Below, piece by piece: positions 1-9,400 of a DNA stretch of 64,000 nucleotides. Source of the stretch: Pseudomonas lactucae (GTDB lineage Bacteria > Pseudomonadota > Gammaproteobacteria > Pseudomonadales > Pseudomonadaceae); assembly GCF_016937615.1 (NCBI RefSeq), contig NZ_JAFHKI010000013.1, forward strand, positions 54,889 through 118,888, in the 5' to 3' direction. How positions within the stretch are numbered: position 1 is the stretch's first letter; each line of letters begins with the position of its first letter. A program made the translations under genes and the position numbers. A model generated the notes under the pieces. That model did not search any database and was not told the origin of the DNA. It saw only the letters and a program-made list of their open reading frames with translations.

Positions 1-143
1 TCATACAGACCGATCCCGGCATGGGTGTCGAGATAGGCGAACGGCTGCTCCTTGCGCGACATCAAGGCGATGAGGCGGGTCAAGGTCAGGTGTTTGAAGA
101 CATCGGCGTGGTTGCCGGCGTGAAAGGCGTGACGATAATTCAT
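1..143 (-). CDS. rlmJ: 23S rRNA (adenine2030-N6)-methyltransferase RlmJ, N-terminal part only
   Basis: The first 47 codons are present and the gene runs off the left edge of the window. The start MNYRHAFHAGNHADVFKH is the characteristic N-terminus of RlmJ (formerly YhiR), a SAM-dependent enzyme that methylates N6 of A2030 in 23S rRNA. The ATG at 143-141 is preceded on the minus strand by an AGGAG ribosome site seven bases away, which supports this start. It is transcribed away from metY, with about 170 bp of shared upstream DNA. The catalytic methyltransferase core lies outside the window, so activity cannot be judged. Confidence 0.85.
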   Translation of the reverse strand, partial: MNYRHAFHAGNHADVFKHLTLTRLIALMSRKEQPFAYLDTHAGIGLY

Positions 144-317
144 GGTTGCTCCTGCGCAGGGGGCGAAGTTTACCTTCTACACGGACAAAGGTGCAGGGCT
201 GCGTGTCGGGCGGTGCTTATGCCCTAAACACAGGAAGCCGGCTGAAAAAAATCTAAATGGCGGTGCCTGGGCGGACTTATTGTGGCCATCCATTCTCCAG
301 GGAGGCCAACAACCATC

Positions 318-1595
318 ATGAAAGACGCCACCATCGCGCTGCACCACGGCTTCAAGTCGGACCCGACCACCAAGGCTGTGGCCGTGCCGATCTACCAGAA
401 CGTCGCCTTCGAATTCGATAACGCCCAGCACGGTGCCGACCTGTTCAACCTCGACGTGCCCGGGAATATCTACACGCGCATCATGAACCCCACCAACGAT
501 GTGCTGGAGCAGCGCCTCGCCGCCCTCGAAGGCGGTATCGCAGGCCTGGCCGTGTCGGCCGGCAGCGCGGCGATCCACTATGCAATCCAGACCCTCACCC
601 GGGCCGGCGACAACATCGTCACCACACCGCAGCTCTACGGCGGCACCTACACCCTGTTCGCCCACCTGCTGCCCAGTTTTGGTGTGGATGTGCGTTTCGC
701 CCGCGACGACTCGGCCGACGCCATTGCTGAACTGATCGACGACAACACCAAGCTGGTGTACTGCGAAAGCATCGGCAACCCGGCGGGTAATATCGTCGAC
801 CTCGAAGCCTTGGCCAACGTAGCCCACGGCCGTGGTGTGCCGTTGATGGTGGACAACACCGTGGCCACGCCGATCCTGTGCAAGCCGATCCAGTTCGGCG
901 CCGACATCGTGGTGCATTCGGTGACCAAATACATCGGCGGCCATGGCAACTCCCTGGGCGGCGTGATCGTCGACAGCGGCACTTTCCCATGGGCCCAATA
1001 CCCGGAGAAATTCCCCGGCCTCAACACCCCGGAGCCGGCCTATCACGGCGTGGTCTACACCGAAAAATTCGGCCCTGCCGCTTTCATCGCCCGTGCCCGC
1101 ACCGTGCCGCTGCGCAACACTGGCGCGGCGCTGGCACCGATGAATGCGTTCCTGCTGCTGCAAGGCCTGGAAACCCTGGCCCTGCGCATGGAACGCCACA
1201 CCGAGAACGCGCTGAAGGTCGCGCAGTTCCTGCAAGGCCATACGGCCGTGGAATGGGTCAGCTACGCCGGGCTGCCGGATCACCCGCATCACGCACTGGC
1301 GCAAAAATATCTGCAGGGCAAACCCTCGGCGATCCTCTCCTTTGGCTTGAAGGGCGGCTTTGATGCCGGCGTGCGCTTCTACGATGCGCTGCAAATCTTC
1401 AAGCGCCTGGTGAATATCGGCGATGCCAAGTCCCTGGCCTGCCACCCGGCGTCTACGACCCACCGGCAAATGAACGAGCAAGAGCAAGCCAAGGCCGGCG
1501 TGAAACCGGAGATGATTCGCCTCTCGGTGGGCATCGAGGCAATTGAAGACCTGATCGATGATCTGCAGCAGGCACTGGGCTCAACTCGACTCTGA
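318..1595 (+). CDS. metY: O-acetylhomoserine (thiol)-lyase / sulfhydrylase MetY
   Basis: A 425-residue PLP enzyme of the Cys/Met metabolism family. It makes homocysteine (or methionine with methanethiol) from O-acetylhomoserine in the cytoplasm. The PLP-binding lysine is Lys204 in the motif SVTKYIGGHGNSLGG. The first ATG of the open frame is at 282, but I chose 318 because the family begins MKDATIALHHG and a GGGAGG site lies about 13 bases upstream. Length matches the family. The 3' end overlaps the oppositely oriented DUF4123 gene by 15 bp, so the stretch between metY and the T6SS genes has no room for a terminator. Confidence 0.9.
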   Translation: MKDATIALHHGFKSDPTTKAVAVPIYQNVAFEFDNAQHGADLFNLDVPGNIYTRIMNPTNDVLEQRLAALEGGIAGLAVSAGSAAIHYAIQTLTRAGDNIVTTPQLYGGTYTLFAHLLPSFGVDVRFARDDSADAIAELIDDNTKLVYCESIGNPAGNIVDLEALANVAHGRGVPLMVDNTVATPILCKPIQFGADIVVHSVTKYIGGHGNSLGGVIVDSGTFPWAQYPEKFPGLNTPEPAYHGVVYTEKFGPAAFIARARTVPLRNTGAALAPMNAFLLLQGLETLALRMERHTENALKVAQFLQGHTAVEWVSYAGLPDHPHHALAQKYLQGKPSAILSFGLKGGFDAGVRFYDALQIFKRLVNIGDAKSLACHPASTTHRQMNEQEQAKAGVKPEMIRLSVGIEAIEDLIDDLQQALGSTRL

Positions 1596-2306
1596 GGCGA
1601 GATAGTCGGCCAGGGCTTCATGGCTGATAGCCGGCCTGCGCGCAAAGTAGGCGACCTTATGCTGCAAGGTCGCCGGCGTGAACGCGGTGTACAGGTCGGG
1701 ACGCTGCTCTTGCAGCCATTGCAGCAGATTGTCGATCAGGGTTTGTGGTGATTGCTCTGCCAGGTGTTCGAGTAACGATACGGGCACGCGCCACCACGGG
1801 CTGGCCTTGGCCGGAGTGACTGGCGCCGTCGCCACCGTGAGTGGTCGGCCATTGATCAGGTAGCGTCGGAACACCGGCAACAACTCACTCGCCTCGTCGC
1901 CCAGGTGTTGCACGATCGGCAGAAACTGAGCGCCATCCCAGAAGCGCAAAAACACATCCTGGCCATGGGGAAGCAACACCTTGGTCAGGCCTTGCAGGTG
2001 AGCAACGACGGTTTCCAGCGGGCTGGACGATACCGCCAGCCAGCCCCAATCCGTGGCTTCAGTGGCTGCGACCCAGTCAAGGAAGGCACTGCCGGGCTCG
2101 ACGATACCCACGTAAGGCATCACCTCATCCCATTGTGCATAAGCTGTACCGGCCCAGATCGATTGAGGTGGCACTCCCGTTTCCGTGGTTTGCCAAGCGG
2201 CAAGCGGTGTGGCGTCGCTGGCACCGCTCAGCACCACGAAGAGTTTTTGATTGGCCAGCAAAGGCGATTGTGCAAGCCAGGCGGCGGGGGACAAGGGCTG
2301 AGACAT
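1581..2306 (-). CDS. DUF4123 protein, type VI effector adaptor/chaperone (Tap/TEC type)
   Basis: A 241-residue protein that I assign to the DUF4123 family from its general pattern and its place directly behind vgrG. These adaptors load a specific toxin onto the C-terminal end of the VgrG spike and are normally encoded vgrG-adaptor-effector. The ATG at 2306 has a GGA-rich site ten bases upstream; a TTG three bases earlier would also fit. It follows vgrG by only 15 bp and is certainly co-transcribed with it. No effector or immunity gene follows: its stop codon already overlaps the end of metY. The family call is good; the loaded effector is unknown. Confidence 0.75.
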   Translation of the reverse strand: MSQPLSPAAWLAQSPLLANQKLFVVLSGASDATPLAAWQTTETGVPPQSIWAGTAYAQWDEVMPYVGIVEPGSAFLDWVAATEATDWGWLAVSSSPLETVVAHLQGLTKVLLPHGQDVFLRFWDGAQFLPIVQHLGDEASELLPVFRRYLINGRPLTVATAPVTPAKASPWWRVPVSLLEHLAEQSPQTLIDNLLQWLQEQRPDLYTAFTPATLQHKVAYFARRPAISHEALADYLASESS

Positions 2307-2321
2307 CAAAGTAAATTCCTT

Positions 2322-4337
2322 TTACGGTTGAATGGAATGGGGCAGATCGCACTGCCCGTTCTTACAGCGCTCGCACTCTTCGCAAAACGGCGCGCTACGC
2401 TTGAGGCTGGCCACCTGCACCCGGCTCAACGGGGCAGGAATCACCGCCAGCAATTTTTCCTTCACGCCCGGCATCATCGGGGACGCGACTGGAGCCGGCG
2501 CACCGCCCAGCTGAATCGGCACGCTGCTGAAAATCCCACCCGCCGACAGCGTGATCGACTGACCGCCGGCCTGAACCGTCACGCTGGCCCCCGCATCGAT
2601 AACCACGCTTTGCCCGGCGCCGATCCGAATGGTCCGCCCGGCGTGCATCTGCTGCGAACCACCCACTACAAGGTGATCGTCCTGCTTGAGCTCGGTCAGG
2701 CGATTGCCATGGGTGATGCGCTGTTCTTCGCCCTGCAACTCATGATGCGATTCGCCGCCCACCCTCACCCGCCGCTGGTTATCGACCTGCACCTGCTGGT
2801 CACGCAACACATGCTGTGTCCAATCGCGCTGAGCACGCAGGTAGATTTCCTCAGCACCCTTACGATCTTCAATACGCAGCTCGTTATAGCCGCCACCGCC
2901 GGGGCTGCTCTGGCTGCGGAAAATGCTGCGGGTCTTGTCCGCCGGCAGATCGAGTGGCACCGCAGTGGCCGCGTTGGGCAGACAGCCCATCACCAGCGGC
3001 ATATCCAGGTCGCCGTTGACGAAGCCCACCAATACTTCCATACCGACCCGGGGAAGCAGCACTGCGCCGTAACGATCATGTGCCCAACCGCTGGCAACTC
3101 TCAGCCAACAACTGGAATGGTCGTTGCGCTCCCCGGCACGGTCCCAGGCCAATTGCACCTTGACCCGCCCATACTCGTCGCAATGAACTTCACTGCCCAA
3201 AGGCCCGGTGACCACTGCATTCTGATAACCCGAAAGGGTCGGCCGTGCCTGCTCAGGCATGGGGGGACGAAAGATCACATCCCACGGCGCAGCGACGAAC
3301 TCATTGCGATAGCCTTGACGAGAATCCCCACCGGCCACCTCGGTGACCGCCTCTTCCAATACCTGGGGTTGCCGGCCCTCGTGAGCAACATGGGTCACCA
3401 GCCACACGTCATTCCATTGCTCACGCGGGTGCCCGGCCAGCCTGAGGAACCGCCCGCTGCTCAATGCAGGTTCATCACCGTTGCCACGGGCGATTCGATA
3501 GTCACTCCGACGTCGCTCCAGCCCCCGTTGCGCAAGATATTTGCCATGGGCGCGATCAGAAAAATGACCGGGGTACACCTGCTCTTCAAGCCGTGGCAAC
3601 GAGTCGCCGGCAACGCTGCTCTCAAGTACCAGGTCAGGTTTGCGAAAGTCGTAATCGCGCAGGCTGACAGCGGTCGCACGGGTTTCCAGCTGCACCGCAA
3701 AACGTTTGATTGCCGGGGTATCCGCCACCATCCCGGAACCCGGCATATAAGGGGTGGGCTGATCGGCCTGGGCAAATACCGTCTGGTCGTCCCCAAACAC
3801 CAATAGGTGCCCATCGGGCGAATGCTGAAAGTGGTAATGAATGCCCAGCTCGGCACACAACCGTTGAATGAACGCCAGATCGGTTTCGCCGAATTGCACG
3901 CAATATTCGCGCTCGGGGTAAGTACCGCTCAGGCGAAAATCGAATTGGTCGCTCAGAATCCCCTGCCGCACCAGTACCTGCGCAACGATCTGCGGCACCG
4001 TCTGGTGCTGGAAAATCCGCTGGTGACTGCTGTGCATCAGGTACGCCAGTTGCGGCACAAGGCTGATCTGATAACGGGTCAGGCGCCGCCCCGAGTCGCC
4101 CTGCGCCACGCGGTAGACCAGGCCATGCACGCCATGGCCCTGATCATCGAAACCCAGGTAGACCTGGCGATGCAGCAAGCCTTCCAGATCAAGGTCAGGC
4201 TGTTCGCTGACCAGTTCCAGGTCAAAACGATAAGGTTGGCTGATGGCTTCGGTGCCTTGGAACTCAAACACCTTGAGTTCGCTTGGCACACCGTCGAGGG
4301 TCAGGGTAAAAGCGCTTTGATTGGCAGGAGCGAACAT
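2322..4337 (-). CDS. vgrG: Type VI secretion spike protein VgrG
   Basis: A 671-residue VgrG: N-terminal gp27-like domain (opening FTLTLDGVPSELKV), the gp5 OB fold in the middle, then the repetitive beta-helix needle ending near ITLSAGGIFSSVPIQ. A tail of about 55 residues follows, ending in a cysteine cluster CEECERCKNGQC (C-x2-C-x2-C-x4-C) that could bind a metal or be the adaptor docking site. VgrG trimers tip the Hcp tube and carry effectors out of the cell. The open frame reaches 4412, but the usual start MFAPANQSAFTLTLDG is at 4337. No other T6SS genes are in the window, so this is an orphan spike served by an apparatus elsewhere. Confidence 0.92.
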   Translation of the reverse strand: MFAPANQSAFTLTLDGVPSELKVFEFQGTEAISQPYRFDLELVSEQPDLDLEGLLHRQVYLGFDDQGHGVHGLVYRVAQGDSGRRLTRYQISLVPQLAYLMHSSHQRIFQHQTVPQIVAQVLVRQGILSDQFDFRLSGTYPEREYCVQFGETDLAFIQRLCAELGIHYHFQHSPDGHLLVFGDDQTVFAQADQPTPYMPGSGMVADTPAIKRFAVQLETRATAVSLRDYDFRKPDLVLESSVAGDSLPRLEEQVYPGHFSDRAHGKYLAQRGLERRRSDYRIARGNGDEPALSSGRFLRLAGHPREQWNDVWLVTHVAHEGRQPQVLEEAVTEVAGGDSRQGYRNEFVAAPWDVIFRPPMPEQARPTLSGYQNAVVTGPLGSEVHCDEYGRVKVQLAWDRAGERNDHSSCWLRVASGWAHDRYGAVLLPRVGMEVLVGFVNGDLDMPLVMGCLPNAATAVPLDLPADKTRSIFRSQSSPGGGGYNELRIEDRKGAEEIYLRAQRDWTQHVLRDQQVQVDNQRRVRVGGESHHELQGEEQRITHGNRLTELKQDDHLVVGGSQQMHAGRTIRIGAGQSVVIDAGASVTVQAGGQSITLSAGGIFSSVPIQLGGAPAPVASPMMPGVKEKLLAVIPAPLSRVQVASLKRSAPFCEECERCKNGQCDLPHSIQP

Positions 4338-4473
4338 CCGGTGTTTCTCTGCGAGGGGGTGGGCGACAGATTCTGCATTACTGCCGCGCCCCGCTGAGCA
4401 AGCCCCAGACAAATCAGTAAAACCCTACACGCAGGCGTCTGAATCTTCTTCAGGCCATCCCCAAATCACACCC

Positions 4474-4514
4474 AAAAAAAGGCCCGCCATCCGTAGGACG
4501 CGGGCCTTTTTTTT
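4474..4514 (-). terminator. Rho-independent terminator downstream of putP
   Basis: An 11-bp stem (AAAAGGCCCGC with GCGGGCCTTTT) and a 12-base loop is flanked by A-runs on one side and T-runs on the other, so it can work in both directions. It sits about 30 bp past the putP stop codon. On the plus strand there is no gene ending into it, so its main client is putP. Confidence 0.85.
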
Positions 4515-4544
4515 CAACTCGACCGGCACTTAATGCCCGGCGAA

Positions 4545-6029
4545 TTACTTATTGAGGTTGTAGTCTTTCTCCGCAGCATCAAAGCGCTCAACCATACCGG
4601 CCGTCGGTGCGCCCATCTTGCTCACGAAGTAGATCGCCAGGCTGGCGAAGATGAAGCCTGGGATGATTTCGTACAGGCCCAGCAGCGAGAAGTGTTTCCA
4701 CACGATCACGGTGATCGCACCGACCAGGATACCGGCCAGCGCGCCGTTACGGGTCATGCCTTTCCAGATCACCGAGATCAGCACCACAGGGCCGAACGCG
4801 GCGCCGAAACCGGCCCAGGCGTAACTCACCAGGCCCAGTACGCGGTTTTCCGGGTTGGCAGCCATGGCGATGGCGATCAGGGCAACCACCAGCACCATCA
4901 GACGACCGACCCACACCAGCTCAAGCTGGGAGGCGTTCTTGCGCAGGAAGGCTTTATAGAAGTCTTCGGTCAGGGCGCTGGAGCACACCAGCAACTGGCA
5001 GCTCAGGGTGCTCATGACAGCCGCGAGGATGGCCGACAGCAGCACGCCGGCGACCCATGGGTTGAAGAGGATTTTGGCCAGTTCGATAAACACGCGCTCA
5101 GGGTTTTCGGTCACGGGACCTGCCACTTCCGGGTGCGCCGAGAAATAGGCGATACCGAAGAAGCCCACGGCCACAGTGCCGGCCAGGCACAGGATCATCC
5201 AGGTCATGGAGATACGACGCGCCTTGGCGATCGACTTGACCGAATCCGCCGCCATGAAACGCGCGAGGATGTGCGGCTGGCCGAAGTAACCCAGGCCCCA
5301 GCCCATCAGCGAGATAACGCCGATGAAGGTGGTGTTTTTCAGCATGTCGAAGCTGGTCGGGTCCTTGGCTTCAATCGCCAGGAACGTGGTGTCTACACCG
5401 CCGGTGGCCAGCAACACGATGATCGGCGTCAGGATCAGCGCGAAGATCATCAGCGTGGCTTGTACGGTGTCTGTCCAGCTCACGGCCAGGAAACCACCGA
5501 TAAAGGTGTAGGCAATGGTCGCCGCGGCACCCGCCCACAACGCCGTCTCGTAGGACATGCCGAAGGTGCTTTCGAACAGACGGGCGCCGGCCACGATGCC
5601 GGAAGCGCAGTAGATGGTGAAGAACACCAGGATCACGATGGCCGAGATGATCCGCAGCAGGCCGCTTTTATCTTCGAAACGGCTGGAGAAGTAGTCAGGC
5701 AGCGTCAGGGCGTCGCCGTTGTGCTCGGTCTGTACCCGCAGGCGACCGGCCACGAACAGCCAGTTGAGGTAGGCGCCGATGATCAGGCCGATGGCGATCC
5801 AGCTTTCCGACAGGCCGGACATGTAGATCGCGCCCGGCAAGCCCATCAACAACCAACCGCTCATGTCGGAAGCACCGGCGGACAAGGCTGTCACCACGCT
5901 ACCGAGGCTGCGACCGCCAAGGATGTAATCGGAAAGGTTGTTGGTGGAGCGATAGGCCATCAAGCCGATCAGCACCATTGCTGCGATATAGATCACGAAC
6001 GTGATCAGGGTTGGATTACTAACGCTCAT
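4545..6029 (-). CDS. putP: Sodium/proline symporter PutP
   Basis: A 494-residue inner-membrane transporter of the sodium:solute symporter family with about 13 hydrophobic segments. Recognisable PutP features are the N-terminal LSDYILGGRSLG, the segment SAGASDMSGWLLMGLPGA (TM2, involved in sodium and proline binding in E. coli PutP) and the family's usual length. It imports proline for catabolism by PutA, encoded divergently 461 bp away. The ATG at 6029 lacks a strong Shine-Dalgarno match. Five GTTGCA cores in the shared control region suggest repression by PutA when proline is absent, as in enteric bacteria. A good terminator follows the gene. Confidence 0.95.
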   Translation of the reverse strand: MSVSNPTLITFVIYIAAMVLIGLMAYRSTNNLSDYILGGRSLGSVVTALSAGASDMSGWLLMGLPGAIYMSGLSESWIAIGLIIGAYLNWLFVAGRLRVQTEHNGDALTLPDYFSSRFEDKSGLLRIISAIVILVFFTIYCASGIVAGARLFESTFGMSYETALWAGAAATIAYTFIGGFLAVSWTDTVQATLMIFALILTPIIVLLATGGVDTTFLAIEAKDPTSFDMLKNTTFIGVISLMGWGLGYFGQPHILARFMAADSVKSIAKARRISMTWMILCLAGTVAVGFFGIAYFSAHPEVAGPVTENPERVFIELAKILFNPWVAGVLLSAILAAVMSTLSCQLLVCSSALTEDFYKAFLRKNASQLELVWVGRLMVLVVALIAIAMAANPENRVLGLVSYAWAGFGAAFGPVVLISVIWKGMTRNGALAGILVGAITVIVWKHFSLLGLYEIIPGFIFASLAIYFVSKMGAPTAGMVERFDAAEKDYNLNK

Positions 6030-6179
6030 AAGAGTGATGCCCTGGCTTTGTTTTTATGTGGCAGCGGTCTGTCGGACGCCACCCACTGTATAGCTGGGTA
6101 AACGAACCTGCGTGCCGCGCATTTATGACTGACGTTTCCCCAGGAAAGCCGTCAGCCGATGAACCCCCATTTCCAGGAT

Positions 6180-6255
6180 GGTTGCACCTTGGGCGCGAAT
6201 GCTATTCAACAAAGCAAATAAGGTGCAACCAGTTTCTTGCGAATAAGTTGCACCC
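6180..6255. promoter_or_regulatory. Putative PutA operators, putP-proximal group of three
   Basis: Three copies of an extended GGTTGCACC-like motif lie at 6180-6190 (plus orientation), 6220-6230 (inverted, AAGGTGCAACC) and 6246-6255 (AGTTGCACCC). All contain GTTGCA, the consensus bound by the ribbon-helix-helix domain of E. coli PutA. Together with the two copies next to putA there are exactly five in this region. Binding is inferred from the motif and from the conserved DNA-contact residues in the PutA encoded next door. Confidence 0.7.
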
Positions 6256-6284
6256 GGATGTGAATTCGACCAAACGCTGTGTTT

Positions 6285-6303
6285 TTGCTCCTTTTCGGAG
6301 CAA
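6285..6303. other. Small hairpin in the put control region
   Basis: TTGCTCC and GGAGCAA form a perfect 7-bp stem with a 5-base loop TTTTC. It lies between the two groups of PutA operators. There is no T-tract, so it is not a standard terminator. Its role is unknown and it may be incidental. Confidence 0.35.
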
Positions 6304-6400
6304 GAACAGCCGATCTCAGAAGTAAACGCACCAACGCAAAGCGTAATCCGCTGAGCGGAAAATTATTTCGGATGAACGTCGGAAAATTTCACGCATAAAA

Positions 6401-6420
6401 AGGTTGCACCCGGTTGCACC
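6401..6420. promoter_or_regulatory. Putative PutA operators, putA-proximal tandem pair
   Basis: Two directly adjacent copies, AGGTTGCACC and CGGTTGCACC, repeat with an exact 10-bp period, about one helical turn, so two PutA dimers would bind the same DNA face. They lie 70-90 bp upstream of the putA start codon, where they could cover its promoter. The GTTGCA core is the established E. coli PutA recognition sequence. Confidence 0.7.
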
Positions 6421-6490
6421 TCGTCATGGGCAAAGCTAATCTTGCCGCCAGCTAATGCCACTCGGTAGTGGCACCCATGAGGATAAGAAA

Positions 6491-9400
6491 ATGGCGACGA
6501 CCACCCTTGGGGTCAAACTCGACGACCCGACCCGCGAACGCCTGAAGGCTGCCGCGACCTCCATTGATCGCACGCCGCACTGGCTGATCAAGCAGGCGAT
6601 TTTCAATTACCTGGAGAAACTCGAGGGTGGTGCAACCCTGAACGAGCTCAATGGCTTGAGCAGCAAGGACGCCGATGATGCCGGCGAGGTCCAGGCCGAC
6701 CACGCGCACCAGTGCTTCCTTGAGTTCGCCGAGAGCATCCTGCCGCAATCAGTGCTGCGCGCCTCGATCACCGCTGCTTACCGCCGTCCGGAACCGGAAG
6801 TGGTGCCGATGCTGATCGAGCAGGCCCGCCTGCCGGCCCCGATGGCCGAAGCCACCAATAAGCTGGCCGCCACCATTGCCGAAAAACTGCGCAATCAGAA
6901 GAGCGCCGGCGGCCGTGCCGGTATTGTTCAGGGCCTGCTGCAGGAGTTTTCCCTGTCATCGCAGGAAGGCGTGGCGCTGATGTGCCTGGCCGAAGCGCTG
7001 TTGCGCATCCCGGACAAGGGCACCCGCGACGCCCTGATCCGCGACAAGATCAGCACCGGAAACTGGCAGCCGCACCTGGGCAACAGCCCGTCGCTGTTCG
7101 TCAATGCCGCTACCTGGGGCCTGCTGCTGACCGGCAAACTGGTCGCCACGCACAACGAAGCAGGCTTGACCTCGTCCTTGAGCCGCATCATCGGCAAGAG
7201 CGGCGAGCCGATGATCCGCAAGGGCGTCGACATGGCCATGCGCCTGATGGGCGAGCAGTTCGTCACCGGCGAAACCATCGCCGAAGCCTTGGCCAATGCG
7301 AGCAAGTTCGAAGCCAAGGGCTTCCGCTATTCCTACGATATGCTCGGTGAAGCCGCGCTCACCGAACACGACGCCCAGAAGTACCTGGCCTCGTACGAAC
7401 AAGCCATTCACTCCATCGGCAAAGCCTCCAATGGCCGTGGGATTTATGAAGGCCCGGGCATCTCCATCAAACTCTCGGCCCTGCACCCGCGTTACAGCCG
7501 TGCACAGTACGAACGCGTGATGGATGAGTTGTACCCGCGCCTGCTGTCCCTGACCCTGCTGGCCAAGCAATACGACATCGGCCTGAACATCGATGCCGAA
7601 GAAGCCGACCGCCTGGAACTGTCCCTGGACCTGCTCGAGCGCCTGTGCTTCGAGCCGCAACTGACCGGCTGGAATGGCATCGGTTTCGTGATCCAGGCAT
7701 ATCAGAAGCGTTGCCCGTACGTGATCGACTATGTGATCGACCTGGCACGCCGCAGCCGCCACCGCCTGATGATCCGCCTGGTAAAAGGCGCGTACTGGGA
7801 CAGCGAAATCAAGCGCGCCCAGGTCGAAGGCCTGGAAGGCTACCCGGTCTATACCCGTAAGGTGTACACCGACGTGTCCTACATCGCCTGCGCACGCAAG
7901 CTGCTGTCGGTGCCGGAAGTCATCTACCCGCAGTTCGCCACGCACAACGCCCATACCCTGTCGGCCATCTACCATATCGCCGGTCAGAACTATTACCCCG
8001 GTCAGTACGAGTTCCAATGTCTGCACGGCATGGGTGAGCCGTTGTACGAGCAGGTTGTAGGCAAGGTTTCCGAAGGCAAGCTGAACCGTCCGTGCCGCGT
8101 GTACGCACCGGTCGGCACCCACGAAACGCTGCTGGCATACCTGGTACGTCGCCTGCTGGAAAACGGCGCCAACACCTCGTTCGTCAACCGCATCGCCGAT
8201 CAATCCATCTCGATCCAGGAACTGGTGGCCGACCCGGTAGCCAGCATCGAGCAAATGGCCACGCAGGAAGGCGGCTTCGGCCTGCCACACCCGCGCATCC
8301 CATTGCCGCGTGACCTGTATGGTGCCGACCGCGCCAACTCGGCCGGTATCGACCTGGCCAACGAACACCGCTTGGCGTCGCTGTCCTGCGCCCTGCTGGC
8401 CACCGCTCACAACCACTGGAAAGCCGCGCCGATGCTTGGTTGCGCCGCCAGCGAACAAGCGGCGACGCCAGTGCTGAACCCCTCCGACCTGCGTGATGTG
8501 GTCGGCCAGGTACAGGAAGCCACTGTCGAAGACGTCGACAACGCGATCCAGTGCGCCATCAATGCGGGCCCGATCTGGCAGGCCACCCCGCCCGCCGAAC
8601 GTGCCGCGATCCTGGAACGCGCCGCCGACCTGATGGAAGGCGAGATCCAGCCACTGATGGGCCTGTTGGCTCGCGAAGCCGGCAAGACCTTCGCCAACGC
8701 CATCGCCGAAGTGCGTGAAGCCGTGGATTTCCTGCGCTACTACGCGGTACAGGCACGCAACGATTTCACCAACGATGCCCACCGCCCATTGGGCCCGGTG
8801 GTCTGCATCAGCCCGTGGAACTTCCCATTGGCGATTTTCAGCGGCCAGGTGGCGGCTGCGCTGGCGGCCGGCAACCCGGTATTGGCCAAGCCTGCCGAGC
8901 AAACCCCGCTGGTAGCGGCCCAGGCCGTGCGCATCCTGCTGGAAGCCGGCATCCCGGAAGGCGTGCTGCAACTGCTGCCGGGCCAGGGCGAAACCGTCGG
9001 TGCCCGCCTGGTGGGTGATGACCGCGTCAAAGGTGTGATGTTCACCGGTTCCACCGAGGTGGCGCGCCTGCTGCAACGTAATGTCGCCGGCCGCCTGGAT
9101 GCCCAGGGCCGTCCGATCCCGCTGATCGCCGAAACCGGCGGCCAGAACGCCATGATCGTGGACTCCTCGGCACTCACCGAGCAAGTGGTCATCGACGTGG
9201 TGTCCTCGGCTTTCGACAGCGCCGGCCAGCGTTGCTCGGCCCTGCGTGTGCTGTGCCTGCAGGAAGATTCGGCCGACCGCGTCATCGAAATGCTCAAGGG
9301 CGCCATGGCTGAATGCCGCCTGGGCAACCCGGAGCGCCTGTCGGTGGACATCGGCCCGGTGATCGACGCCGAAGCCAAGGCCGGCATCGAGAAACACATC

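Noticed and set aside
1905..3806. 633-codon open frame antisense to vgrG and the DUF4123 gene
   Set aside because: Shadow frame; composition is not protein-like and both opposite genes are well supported.
4533..6101. 522-codon open frame antisense to putP
   Set aside because: A mirror of putP with no recognisable motif; putP has membrane helices and family signatures.
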